From Actinoplanes sp. L3-i22 (GTDB taxonomy: Bacteria; Actinomycetota; Actinomycetes; Mycobacteriales; Micromonosporaceae), in contig NZ_AP024745.1 in NCBI RefSeq assembly GCF_019704555.1, positions 11,769,501-11,833,500 on the forward strand: a DNA stretch of 64,000 nt, written 5' to 3'. Shown here in pieces: positions 54,692 through 63,107 of the stretch. The position numbers and the translations under genes are program-made. Below the pieces are notes generated by a model. It was given only the letters and a program-made list of their open reading frames with translations. It was not told the DNA's origin and did no database searches. Within the stretch, counting starts at the first letter, position 1, and each line of letters begins with the position of its first letter.

Positions 54692-57016
54692 ATGGGCGTC
54701 CCGCAGATGTACTACACGTCGTGCGAGTCCGGCCTGGCCGGTTTCCCGGGCTTCCAGTTCAACGCGGCCACCCCGGGCGTGCCGGGGGCGGTGCTGCGGC
54801 GGGTGGAGCAGGCGACGTCGTACGAGCCACCCCGCTCGATCGGTTACGAGCCGACCGCCGACCAGCTCGCCGCCACCCCGGTCAACCTCTGCTACCTGCC
54901 GGGCAGCGGCGGCGAGCCGGCGATCCTGGCGAACACCGTCTTCATCGGCAACGACTACTCGCAGCGCTTCGGGAACTACTTCGTGCACGCGCTCAGCGTC
55001 ACCCCGCGGGACCTGGGCGGGGCCCGGCCGATCGACTTCTGGGGCGCGGCGTTCTGGGCCCGGGACGAGGTGCGCGGGGCTGAGCTTCCGGAGTTGGAAC
55101 CCGTACCGTCGCAAGCCTTTGAAGCGGCCTGGACCGACGCCTTCCTGGCCGAAGGCCGCAGCGGCCGGGTGGCGCGGATGCTGACCGCGGTCGAGCGGGC
55201 GATCGTCACCGGCGACCGGCCGGTGATCGTGGTGGCCGAGCGGACCGCGGACGTCGCGCACTGGATCGCCGCGCTCTGCGAGCTGCTGCCGCCGGCGATG
55301 GTCGGCCGGTTCGCGTTCGCCACCTACCAGTTCCGCCCCGGACGCGGCCGGGAACATCTCGTCGGTACCGTCCCGACCAGCGATTTCACCGTGACCGACG
55401 CGGCGCTGCGCAGCTTCGCGGTCTTCGATCTGGCCGGTGGCGCCGAGTCCGGCGGCGACGAGCATCCGCTGGCCGAGCTGGTGGCCGCGATCGGCGCCGA
55501 GGACGTCCGGCTGGTCTGGGAGCTGGCCGACCAGCTCGCCGCCGGCACCGAACGGGACTTCGACGGGTGGTACCCGGTGGCCGCGTCCGCCGCGCTCTGC
55601 GCCCGGCTGCCGGTCAACGACGGTGACCTGGCCGCGGTCCTGGCCTGGCTGCCCGGCAACGCGGCCCGGCTGGCGCCGGAGACGGTCGCCCAGATCGCCG
55701 AGGAGTGTCTCGACCACGAGGCGCTGACCCTGCCGCAGTGCCTGGTCCTGGTCGCCGTCGCGGCCGGCGCGCAGAGCCCGGACCTGCACGCGAACACCGA
55801 GGTCAGCGCGTTCGAGCGGCTGCTGCGCGACCCGGCCGCGGCGCCCGCCGACGTGCCCCGGCTGGCCACCCGGGCCGGCGCGGAGTACGCCCGTCAGCAG
55901 GTCACCACCCGCCTCGACGGGGCCGCGCCGGACGCCGGCTCGGTGGCCGTGCTGAGCCTGGCCGTACGCACCCGGGTCGAGCTCTCCGACGGCGAGTTCG
56001 AGGGCTATGGCCACGACCTGATCACCCCGCTGCTGCTGGCCGACCCGGAGCAGCCGCCCCCGGCCGTCCTGCGCAGCGTCCCGGCCCTGCGGCGCGGCCT
56101 GCTCCGCGGGCTCGACGAGGCGCTCGCCGCCCGGGCCCGCGGCGTGCTGGCCGCCCTGGTCCGGCTGGCCGGCGACGCCGTGCCGGAGGAGGAGTTCAAG
56201 GCGCATCGTCCACTGTGGCGACTGCTCGCGGTGTCCCGCGCGGCCGACGACCCGCGCGAGCGGATCCCGGCCCTGAAGCGGCTCACCGACGCCGGGCCGC
56301 CGGAGCGGGCGGTGGTCGCCGCGCTCTGGCCGCAGGGCTGGCAGCTGGACGACGCGGCCGAGGCGGTCCGGGCCGTACCGAAGCGGTTCTGGGAGTCGGA
56401 CGCGCTGCTCGGCCTGCTGGACGACGTGCTGTCGGCGACCCGGGTGCCGGCCGGCGGCTGGGCGCATTACGTCACGGCGAGCGACTTCGCCGCCGAGAAC
56501 GGGCTCACCGGCCGGCTGTCCGAGCCCGCCCGCGCCCACGTCGAGCAGCTGCGCCGGGCCCGGGACCTGGTCCGCAAGCCGAAGTCGGCCCGCGAGGCGA
56601 TCGCGTACTACGGGCAGATCGAGCCGCCGGCCCGCGCCTGGCTCGGCGGTCAGCTGCCCGGCCTGCTGCTCCGGCTGGACGCCAGGACGCTGTCCGAGGT
56701 GCTGCTGGAGGTGCCCTCGGAGATCCGCCGGCACTACCGCGAGCAGCTGGCCGAGGAGCTGAAGGCGGCCGACCTGGACGCCGCGGCGACCGCCTTCGAG
56801 CTGTTCCACCGGTTCACCGGCGTCCAGCCGGACCACGCCCGCAAGCTCGACGAGGTGCTCACCGCCACCGTCGCCCGCTGGCGGTCCCGGGACCTGGACA
56901 CCCTGGAGAAGCTGCTCTCCCAGAGCAAAGTCGACGGACTGGCCGAACACGTCACGGAGTGGCGGGAGACCCGGGTGCCGCGCGGCCTCGGGCGCTTCCT
57001 GCCACGCCGGCGTTGA
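54692..57016 (+). CDS. GTPase-associated protein 1 (GAP1)-type protein
   Basis: A 774-aa protein from ATG 54692 behind GGGAGGGAG. The opening QMYYTSCESGLAGFPGFQFNAATPGV is the hallmark of the GAP1 N-terminal domain found next to TRAFAC-like GTPases. LPGSGGEPAILANTVFIGNDYSQRFGNYFVHAL continues it. A middle domain (roughly 150-260; VERAIVTGDRPVIVVAERTADVAHWIAAL) and a long helical C-terminal region follow, corresponding to GAP1-M and GAP1-C. It is predicted to bind or regulate the flanking GTPases and pass the signal to effectors. Confidence 0.9.
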   Translation: MGVPQMYYTSCESGLAGFPGFQFNAATPGVPGAVLRRVEQATSYEPPRSIGYEPTADQLAATPVNLCYLPGSGGEPAILANTVFIGNDYSQRFGNYFVHALSVTPRDLGGARPIDFWGAAFWARDEVRGAELPELEPVPSQAFEAAWTDAFLAEGRSGRVARMLTAVERAIVTGDRPVIVVAERTADVAHWIAALCELLPPAMVGRFAFATYQFRPGRGREHLVGTVPTSDFTVTDAALRSFAVFDLAGGAESGGDEHPLAELVAAIGAEDVRLVWELADQLAAGTERDFDGWYPVAASAALCARLPVNDGDLAAVLAWLPGNAARLAPETVAQIAEECLDHEALTLPQCLVLVAVAAGAQSPDLHANTEVSAFERLLRDPAAAPADVPRLATRAGAEYARQQVTTRLDGAAPDAGSVAVLSLAVRTRVELSDGEFEGYGHDLITPLLLADPEQPPPAVLRSVPALRRGLLRGLDEALAARARGVLAALVRLAGDAVPEEEFKAHRPLWRLLAVSRAADDPRERIPALKRLTDAGPPERAVVAALWPQGWQLDDAAEAVRAVPKRFWESDALLGLLDDVLSATRVPAGGWAHYVTASDFAAENGLTGRLSEPARAHVEQLRRARDLVRKPKSAREAIAYYGQIEPPARAWLGGQLPGLLLRLDARTLSEVLLEVPSEIRRHYREQLAEELKAADLDAAATAFELFHRFTGVQPDHARKLDEVLTATVARWRSRDLDTLEKLLSQSKVDGLAEHVTEWRETRVPRGLGRFLPRRR

Positions 57017-57030
57017 GCGAGGAGCGCCCG

Positions 57031-58506
57031 GTGTTCTACATGGTCTTCGCCCTCATCTGGTACGTGCTGGTCGCCGCCATCTTCGTGGTGGTCGGCGTCC
57101 CGCTGGTGGCCGTGGCCAGCTGCGTCTTCCTGGTCCTGGGCACCCTCGCCTACCTGCGGGCCAGCCGGCTGGCGCTGGGCGACGAGGCGCTGCCGGTCCC
57201 GGTGCCCAAGGAGGGCGAGGTGCCGGCCTACGTGCACTACCTCTCCGGGCCGGCCGGGCGGGACATGCAGCATCTCGCCGAGCTGACCGTGCGGGAGATG
57301 CGGGAGCTGGCCGAGAAGACCCGGACCTGGATCAAGAACCAGTTCTTCTACTACGGCATGGACAACTACCGGAAGGCCGTCGGCGTGCTCGTCACGGCCG
57401 GCGTGGTGGTCGGCGCGCTGATCACCGGGCTGGTGATGGTGGTCGTGACGATCGGCGCGCTGCTCGTCTGGGGCCTGCTCTTCGTGCTGGCCAAGGGGCT
57501 GCTCTACACGCTGCGCGGGGTGGACTCCGGGCTGTCGCACCTGCGCGGGGTCAAGCTGACCTGCCCGGCCTGTCATCACCGGGTGGTCTATCCGGCCTAC
57601 GACTGCCCGAACCCGGGCTGCGCGCACCGGCACGAGGACGTCCGGCCCGGGAAGTACGGCCTGCTGCGCCGCACCTGCGCCTGCGGCTACCGGATGCCGA
57701 CGCTGCTGCTGCTCGGCAGTCACAAGATGACCGCGTACTGCCCGCACTGCGAGGCGCCGATGGCCGAGGGCGCCGGGACCGTGCGAGAGATCGTGGTGCC
57801 GATGCTCGGCGCGACCACGGCCGGCAAGACCCGGATGATGCTGGCCCTGGCCGACACGATGACCGGCACGCTGGCCGCGACCGCCGCGGACGGGCCGACC
57901 GCGGGTTCCCTCACCCGGATGCGGGCGGCCCTGGACGCCCGCGGCGACACCGGCAAGACGATCGCGGAGGACGCGGTCCGGGCCTACTCGTTCAACCTCG
58001 GTCGCCGGCTCGTGCACATCTACGACCCGCCCGGCGAGGACTTCGCCGACTCGTCGCGGCTGCAGCTGCGGCTCTTCCTGCGCAACGCGCACGCGTTCGT
58101 GTTCGTGGTCGACCCGTTCGCGATCCCGGACGTCTGGAACTCCCTCGAACCCCAGGCGCAGCGCGATTACCAGGCGATCCGCTCGTCGCAGCCGCCGAGC
58201 TACATCTTCGAGCAGGTGCTCGAGAACCTGACCGGGATGGGCGTGAAGATCGCCGCCACGTCGCTGGCGGTCGCGGTCACCAAGAGCGATCTGACCACGG
58301 GCCTGCCGATCTGCGCGGACCTCGACGACGACGTCCGCGCCTGGCTGACCGACCGGGTCGGGATGGCCAACATGGTGCGCTCGATCGAGAAGTCGTTCGG
58401 CACCGTGCGGTACTTCCACACCACCGCCCGGAGCACCGCGGACGGCGTCGATCCGCACGTGCGGGACCTGCTCAAATGGACGCTCGGCCGGAACGGGGTG
58501 CACTGA
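57031..58506 (+). CDS. Membrane-anchored zinc-ribbon GTPase
   Basis: A 491-aa protein from GTG 57031, with GAGGAG upstream. There is an N-terminal membrane helix (residues ~4-40) and further hydrophobic helices around 115-165. A cysteine-rich zinc-ribbon segment follows (CPAC, CPNPGC, CACG, CPHC). Then comes a GTPase domain: G260-ATTAGKT267, D-P-P-G in IYDPPGEDF, and VTKSD in the NKxD position. It resembles the first GTPase of the operon in domain order but is tethered to the membrane, so it may place the complex at the cell envelope. Confidence 0.9.
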   Translation: MFYMVFALIWYVLVAAIFVVVGVPLVAVASCVFLVLGTLAYLRASRLALGDEALPVPVPKEGEVPAYVHYLSGPAGRDMQHLAELTVREMRELAEKTRTWIKNQFFYYGMDNYRKAVGVLVTAGVVVGALITGLVMVVVTIGALLVWGLLFVLAKGLLYTLRGVDSGLSHLRGVKLTCPACHHRVVYPAYDCPNPGCAHRHEDVRPGKYGLLRRTCACGYRMPTLLLLGSHKMTAYCPHCEAPMAEGAGTVREIVVPMLGATTAGKTRMMLALADTMTGTLAATAADGPTAGSLTRMRAALDARGDTGKTIAEDAVRAYSFNLGRRLVHIYDPPGEDFADSSRLQLRLFLRNAHAFVFVVDPFAIPDVWNSLEPQAQRDYQAIRSSQPPSYIFEQVLENLTGMGVKIAATSLAVAVTKSDLTTGLPICADLDDDVRAWLTDRVGMANMVRSIEKSFGTVRYFHTTARSTADGVDPHVRDLLKWTLGRNGVH

Positions 58507-58507
58507 G

Positions 58508-58651
58508 ATGGTGGCTGTGAATCCGTACCGGCGCTGGCGCAGAGCCATCCACGTGGCCGGCGTCGCGATGGTCTGCCTGCTCACCGCGGCGGTCCTGGGC
58601 ACCCTGCTGCTCGTGGTGATCCAGGTGTTCACGAACGGCCGCACGGTGTGA
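58508..58651 (+). CDS. 47-aa single-pass membrane peptide
   Basis: The frame ATG 58508 to TGA 58651 starts one base after the GTPase stop and overlaps the CHAT start by GTGA. It encodes a basic N-terminus (NPYRRWRRAIH) and one long hydrophobic helix (VAGVAMVCLLTAAVLGTLLLVVIQVF). Its packing between overlapping genes argues that it is real. It might be a membrane effector or an anchor; small holin-like peptides have this layout. Confidence 0.7.
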   Translation: MVAVNPYRRWRRAIHVAGVAMVCLLTAAVLGTLLLVVIQVFTNGRTV

Positions 58652-61278
58652 CCTTTCAAGATCAACAGCAATTGCGGACGTACGCCGCAATCGCGCTGGC
58701 CGCCTCCGGAAACGGCGACCCGATCGAGGCGGTCGCCGCCCTGGAGCGGTTGCCGGCCGACGCGCCCGCCCGTGGCACCCTGGCCACCGCCCTGCTCTGG
58801 CCGCTACTGGCGAACCTGCAGGTAGATCTAACGACGCTGGATCGGCTGGCCCGGGTGCTCGCGATCGCCGAGGCGGATCCGCCGGCCACCCCCAAGTGGC
58901 CCGGTCTGCGGGCCGGCGCCCGGGTCGCCGCGCTGATGGCGGACACCCTGGCCGACCGGGTCACCGACCCGCACGCCGCCCTGGCCGAGCTGGACCGGCT
59001 CGCCACCGAGGCCGGCCCGGACACCCCGTTCGTCCCGATCCTCGAGTCCGCCCGGATCGGTCTCACCCTGATGACCGCCCTGCACGACGGCGACGAGTCG
59101 GCCTACCGCCGGCTGCCGGAACAACTGGCGGCGATGCGCGCCCGGGCCGGCCCGGGCGCGCGGTCGCTGCCGCTCGAGCCGCAGCTCGCGCTGATCGACG
59201 CGCTCGTCGAGGCGATGCACGCGCGGCGGCGCGGCACCGACCCGGCCGTGGCACTGCGCCGGGTCCGGGCGGCCGCCGAGCGGCTGCCGGCCGACGATCC
59301 GCTGCGCGGCATGGCGCTGCAGCACCTGGGCGTGCTGGCCGGCGACACCACGCCGCCCGGCACGGACTGGACCACCGATCAGGACCGGGCCCTGCACCGG
59401 GGGTTCGCCGCGGCCCAGATGCTCGGCCGGGGCGAGGAGACCGACCCGGCGAAGATCGAGACGGCGATCGGGCACCTGCGCGAGGCGGTCGCACTGACCC
59501 CGCCGGACGACCTCAACCGCGCGTTCCACCTGGCCGGCCTCGCGATGGGCCTGTTCCGGCGGACCGAGGTGACCAACTCGACCGCCGGGCTGGACGAGGC
59601 GCTGGCGGTGATCACCGAGGCCCGGCGGCTGGCCGGGGACGCCGACCACCCGCACTGGTCGCTGATCAACGACATCCTCGACGCCGTGCAGCAGCGCCTC
59701 GGCCACGCCCCGACCCCGGCCTGGCAGGACGCGATGCGCGGGCACACGTTCCACGTGATGGTCCAGTCCGACCTGGCCGGGGCGACCATGGCGGCCGCCG
59801 ACGCGGGCCGGGACGCGCTCGACTTCGCCCGCCGCAGCCTGCACGACCGCGACCCGGCCGGCGCGATCCGGGCGCTGGACGCCGGCCGCGGCCTGGCCCT
59901 GTTCGCCGCGACCGAGGTGGGCCGGGTCCCGGCCCGGCTGCGCGCGGCCGGGCGGGCCGACCTGGCGGTGCGCTGGGACGCCGCGCTGGCCTCGGGCGAC
60001 CCCGAACGGTTGCCGACCACGCTGCGCCGGGAGGCGTTCCGGGTGCTGACCGGGCAGGGCATGGCGGCCCTGCTGGACCCGCCCGAGCTGCCGGAGATCC
60101 GGGCGGCGCTGCGCAAGCTGGACGCCGACGTGCTGGTCTACCTGGCCCCGGGCGAGCGCGGCCTACCCGGGCACGCGGTGCTCGCCCCGGCCGACGGCCC
60201 GCCCGCCTATCTCACCCTGCCGAACCTGCACCTGGACCAGGACGTCGACGTCGAGCGGTACCTGAGCACCGCCGCGCGACGGGACCTGGGCCCGGCCGAC
60301 GACGAGCCGGACGCGGCGTTCACCGGCAGCCTGGACGCGTTGTGCCGGTGGGCGTGGCGGGCCGCGATGGGCCCGATCGTCGACCAGTACCTGCCCCGCC
60401 TGCGGGACCAGCCGTCCGGGCGCCCACCCCGGATTGTGCTGGTCCCGACCGGTCGGCTGGCGCTCATCCCCTGGCCGGCGGCCCGCCGCCCGGACGGCCG
60501 GTACGCGATCGAGTCGGCCGCGATCTCCCAGGTGGTCTCGGCGCGGATGCTGTGCCACGCGGCCGCGCTCCCGCCGGTGCCGCTCGCGCCGACCGGCCTG
60601 ATCGTCGGCGACCCGGACACCGGCGGGGTGGCCGACGACCTGCCGGCGGCGCGCGTCGAGGCGTACGCGATCCGCCGCACCTTCTACCCCGGCGCCCGCT
60701 ACGTCGGCCGCCGCCGCGACGACAGCGTCAGCCCCACCGGCCCGGGCACCGCCGCCGAGGTCCGGGACTGGCTGGTCTCGTCCTCCCCGGGCGCCGGCGC
60801 GGTCCTGCACCTGGCCTGCCACGGTTTCGCCTCGACCGGCACGGGCACGGCCTACCTGCTGCTCGCCGGCGGTGACCGGCTCGCCGCCGAGACGCTCGGC
60901 CCGCTGCTGGCCCGCGCGCCGGAGCGGGCGATCGGCCTGATCGTGCTGGCCGGCTGCCACACCGGGCGGGCGATCAGCGGCTACGACGAGGCGTACAGCC
61001 TGGGCACCGCGTTCCTGGCGGCCGGCGTGCGCTCGGTGCTCTCCACGCTGTGGCCGATCCCGGACGCCGCCACCTCGGTGCTGATGTTCATGTTCCACCA
61101 CTACCTGCGGGTCGAGCGTCGCCCGGTCTGGGACGCCCTGCACCAGGCGCAACTCTGGATGATCGACCCGAAGCGGCGGCTGCCCGACCGGATGCCCGGC
61201 GAGTTGCGCGACGAGCTGGCCCGCACCGATCCGGCCGAGGCCGCCGCCTGGGCCGGGTTCGTCCACTGGGGACGCTGA
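58648..61278 (+). CDS. CHAT-family caspase-like protease with helical-repeat N-terminus
   Basis: An 876-aa protein from GTG 58648. Residues ~1-470 are TPR-like alpha-helical repeats. The C-terminal CHAT domain (about 560-876) has the catalytic dyad: H725 in VLHLACHGF and C770 in LIVLAGCHTG, then SLGTAFLAAGVRSVLSTLWPIPDAAT and a WAGFVHWG end typical of CHAT. CHAT proteases (separase/caspase relatives) act in bacterial cell-death and immune systems by cleaving specific partners. It is overlapped on both sides and so is co-translated with the membrane peptide and the CHAT-like paralogue. Confidence 0.93.
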   Translation: MTFQDQQQLRTYAAIALAASGNGDPIEAVAALERLPADAPARGTLATALLWPLLANLQVDLTTLDRLARVLAIAEADPPATPKWPGLRAGARVAALMADTLADRVTDPHAALAELDRLATEAGPDTPFVPILESARIGLTLMTALHDGDESAYRRLPEQLAAMRARAGPGARSLPLEPQLALIDALVEAMHARRRGTDPAVALRRVRAAAERLPADDPLRGMALQHLGVLAGDTTPPGTDWTTDQDRALHRGFAAAQMLGRGEETDPAKIETAIGHLREAVALTPPDDLNRAFHLAGLAMGLFRRTEVTNSTAGLDEALAVITEARRLAGDADHPHWSLINDILDAVQQRLGHAPTPAWQDAMRGHTFHVMVQSDLAGATMAAADAGRDALDFARRSLHDRDPAGAIRALDAGRGLALFAATEVGRVPARLRAAGRADLAVRWDAALASGDPERLPTTLRREAFRVLTGQGMAALLDPPELPEIRAALRKLDADVLVYLAPGERGLPGHAVLAPADGPPAYLTLPNLHLDQDVDVERYLSTAARRDLGPADDEPDAAFTGSLDALCRWAWRAAMGPIVDQYLPRLRDQPSGRPPRIVLVPTGRLALIPWPAARRPDGRYAIESAAISQVVSARMLCHAAALPPVPLAPTGLIVGDPDTGGVADDLPAARVEAYAIRRTFYPGARYVGRRRDDSVSPTGPGTAAEVRDWLVSSSPGAGAVLHLACHGFASTGTGTAYLLLAGGDRLAAETLGPLLARAPERAIGLIVLAGCHTGRAISGYDEAYSLGTAFLAAGVRSVLSTLWPIPDAATSVLMFMFHHYLRVERRPVWDALHQAQLWMIDPKRRLPDRMPGELRDELARTDPAEAAAWAGFVHWGR

Positions 61279-63107
61279 TGGCCGACGTCGACGACGTGCG
61301 CCGGGAGCTGGGCCGTCAGACCGGGGCGGCCCGGGTGCCGCACCTGCAGGAGCTGGCCCGGATCCAGACCGACCGCTACTGGCGGGCCGGGACCGGCCAG
61401 GCCCGGGCGCTGCCCGAGCTGACCGAGGCGATCGGGGCGCTGGACGAGGCGTACCGCTGGTTCGCCCCCGGGGACAGCCTGCGCGCGCCGGTCGCGGCCC
61501 AGCTCGGCACGTTGCTGGCCGCCCGGTACATCGGGCACAGCGGGCCGGACTCCGACCGGGACAACGGCATCGCGCTGCTCACCGAGGCGCTCGCGAGCCC
61601 GCGACTGCCGTTCGGGCCGGGCGTGCTGGCCCGGCTGATGCTCGGGCAGCTCCAGATGCGGGTGGCGCTCGGCTCGGTCCGTACCGGCGGCGTGCTCCCG
61701 GCGCTGCGGCCCGGCGGCGGACCGCAGGTCGAGGCGGCCCGCGCCGCGGCCGGGTGTTTCCGCGAGGTCCTCGCCGGGCCGGAACTGTCCCCGCAGGTCA
61801 CCACGGTCACCCGGACCATGCTGGCGATCGCCGAGGGCTTCGTCGAGGCGTTCCGCGGCGTCGGGATGAACGTCGGCGCGGTCAGCCGCGCGGCCCGCAA
61901 CTTCCAGCAGGCCCAGAAGCAGTGGCGCGACCTCGGCATGGGCTCGCTCTTCACGGCCGGCACCCGGCTCGCGCGGACCGACCCGCTGGACCGCCCGGTC
62001 CTCCTGATCGAGGGCGACGACGAGCCCGCCCAGGAACCGGCGAAACCCGAAGACCGGCCCGCCACCAGGTCCGCCGATCCGCGCCGGGAGCTGCAAAAAC
62101 TATTTCGGTACGAGGAAGCCGGCGCCCTCCTGGCGCACCCGGACGTGGCCTTCGCCGACGAGTTGGTCGCGCTGGCCACCGCGGTCCTGCACGGCGACGA
62201 CGCCCGGCCCGCCGACCACCTGCCGCTCGCGCTCGGCCTCACCCTGCGGGCCCGCGCCGACCGCGGCCCCGGCGCGGACGACGACACCACCGACGCCCGC
62301 GACAGCCTGCGCGCCGCCGCCGCGAGCGACCTGCCGCCGGACGCGTTTCCACTGCTCCTGCGCCTGTCCCAGGCGCTCGACGAGCCGTGCGTCCCGGACG
62401 TCACCGCGGCGCTGCGCACGGTCGGCGCCGACGCCCTGGCCGTCCCGCAGCCGGACGGGACGCTCCTGCTGCACGCCGCCACCGGCCGGGTCGTGCTCGG
62501 CACCGGGCGCTCGCTGCCGCGCCGCACGCTGATCGTCACCGACCGCCCGCCGGCCGGCACCGGGTCGATCGTCTCCAGCCTGGCCGGGCACCGGCAGCTG
62601 CTCGACCTGGCCCGGCGCAAGCGGCGGCCGATCATCGCGGAGCCGGTGCTGCTGGCCGGCCCGGACCTGGCCCGTGCCGAGGAGCTGCGGCGCTGCTACG
62701 GACGCGGCGAGCTGCTGGCGCGGGCCACGCCGGCCGACGTGCTGGACCGGCTCGGCGCGACCGTGCTGCACCTGGACTGCCCGGCCGGGCCGACCGGTGG
62801 CCTGCTGCTGGCCGGGCCGGCCGAGCTGACCGCGGCGATGGTCGCGGACGCCCGGATCCGGCGCGGCGGCGGGCTCGTCGTGCTCCCGCCGGGAGTCGCG
62901 TTTCCGCAGCTCGCCGACGCGTTCCTGACCGCCGGTCTGGCCGGGGCGATCGGCTGGCTGCACCCCGTCGAGCAGCCCGCCGAGGTCTACCGGGAGCTGC
63001 ACCGGCGGCTCGGCGTGGAGCGGCAGGAGCCGGCCGCGGCCGTGCAGGCGGTCCGGCGGCAGCTGCGGGACGCCGCCCGCGGCCTGGTCCACCGCGGCGT
63101 CTACTGA
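61278..63107 (+). CDS. Degenerate CHAT-like protein, probable pseudoprotease
   Basis: A 609-aa protein from ATG 61278, overlapping the CHAT stop by ATGA; the open frame before that is a shadow. A helical N-terminal part (1-~260) is followed by a charged linker. The last ~250 residues follow CHAT spacing: VLHLDCPAG aligns with VLHLACHGF (His replaced by P502), and LVVLPPGVA aligns with LIVLAGCHT (Cys replaced by G539). AFLTAGLAGAIGWLHPVEQPAE matches AFLAAGVRSVLSTLWPIPDAAT. It probably lacks protease activity and may inhibit, recruit or pair with the active CHAT. This alignment was made by eye. Confidence 0.9.
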   Translation: MADVDDVRRELGRQTGAARVPHLQELARIQTDRYWRAGTGQARALPELTEAIGALDEAYRWFAPGDSLRAPVAAQLGTLLAARYIGHSGPDSDRDNGIALLTEALASPRLPFGPGVLARLMLGQLQMRVALGSVRTGGVLPALRPGGGPQVEAARAAAGCFREVLAGPELSPQVTTVTRTMLAIAEGFVEAFRGVGMNVGAVSRAARNFQQAQKQWRDLGMGSLFTAGTRLARTDPLDRPVLLIEGDDEPAQEPAKPEDRPATRSADPRRELQKLFRYEEAGALLAHPDVAFADELVALATAVLHGDDARPADHLPLALGLTLRARADRGPGADDDTTDARDSLRAAAASDLPPDAFPLLLRLSQALDEPCVPDVTAALRTVGADALAVPQPDGTLLLHAATGRVVLGTGRSLPRRTLIVTDRPPAGTGSIVSSLAGHRQLLDLARRKRRPIIAEPVLLAGPDLARAEELRRCYGRGELLARATPADVLDRLGATVLHLDCPAGPTGGLLLAGPAELTAAMVADARIRRGGGLVVLPPGVAFPQLADAFLTAGLAGAIGWLHPVEQPAEVYRELHRRLGVERQEPAAAVQAVRRQLRDAARGLVHRGVY

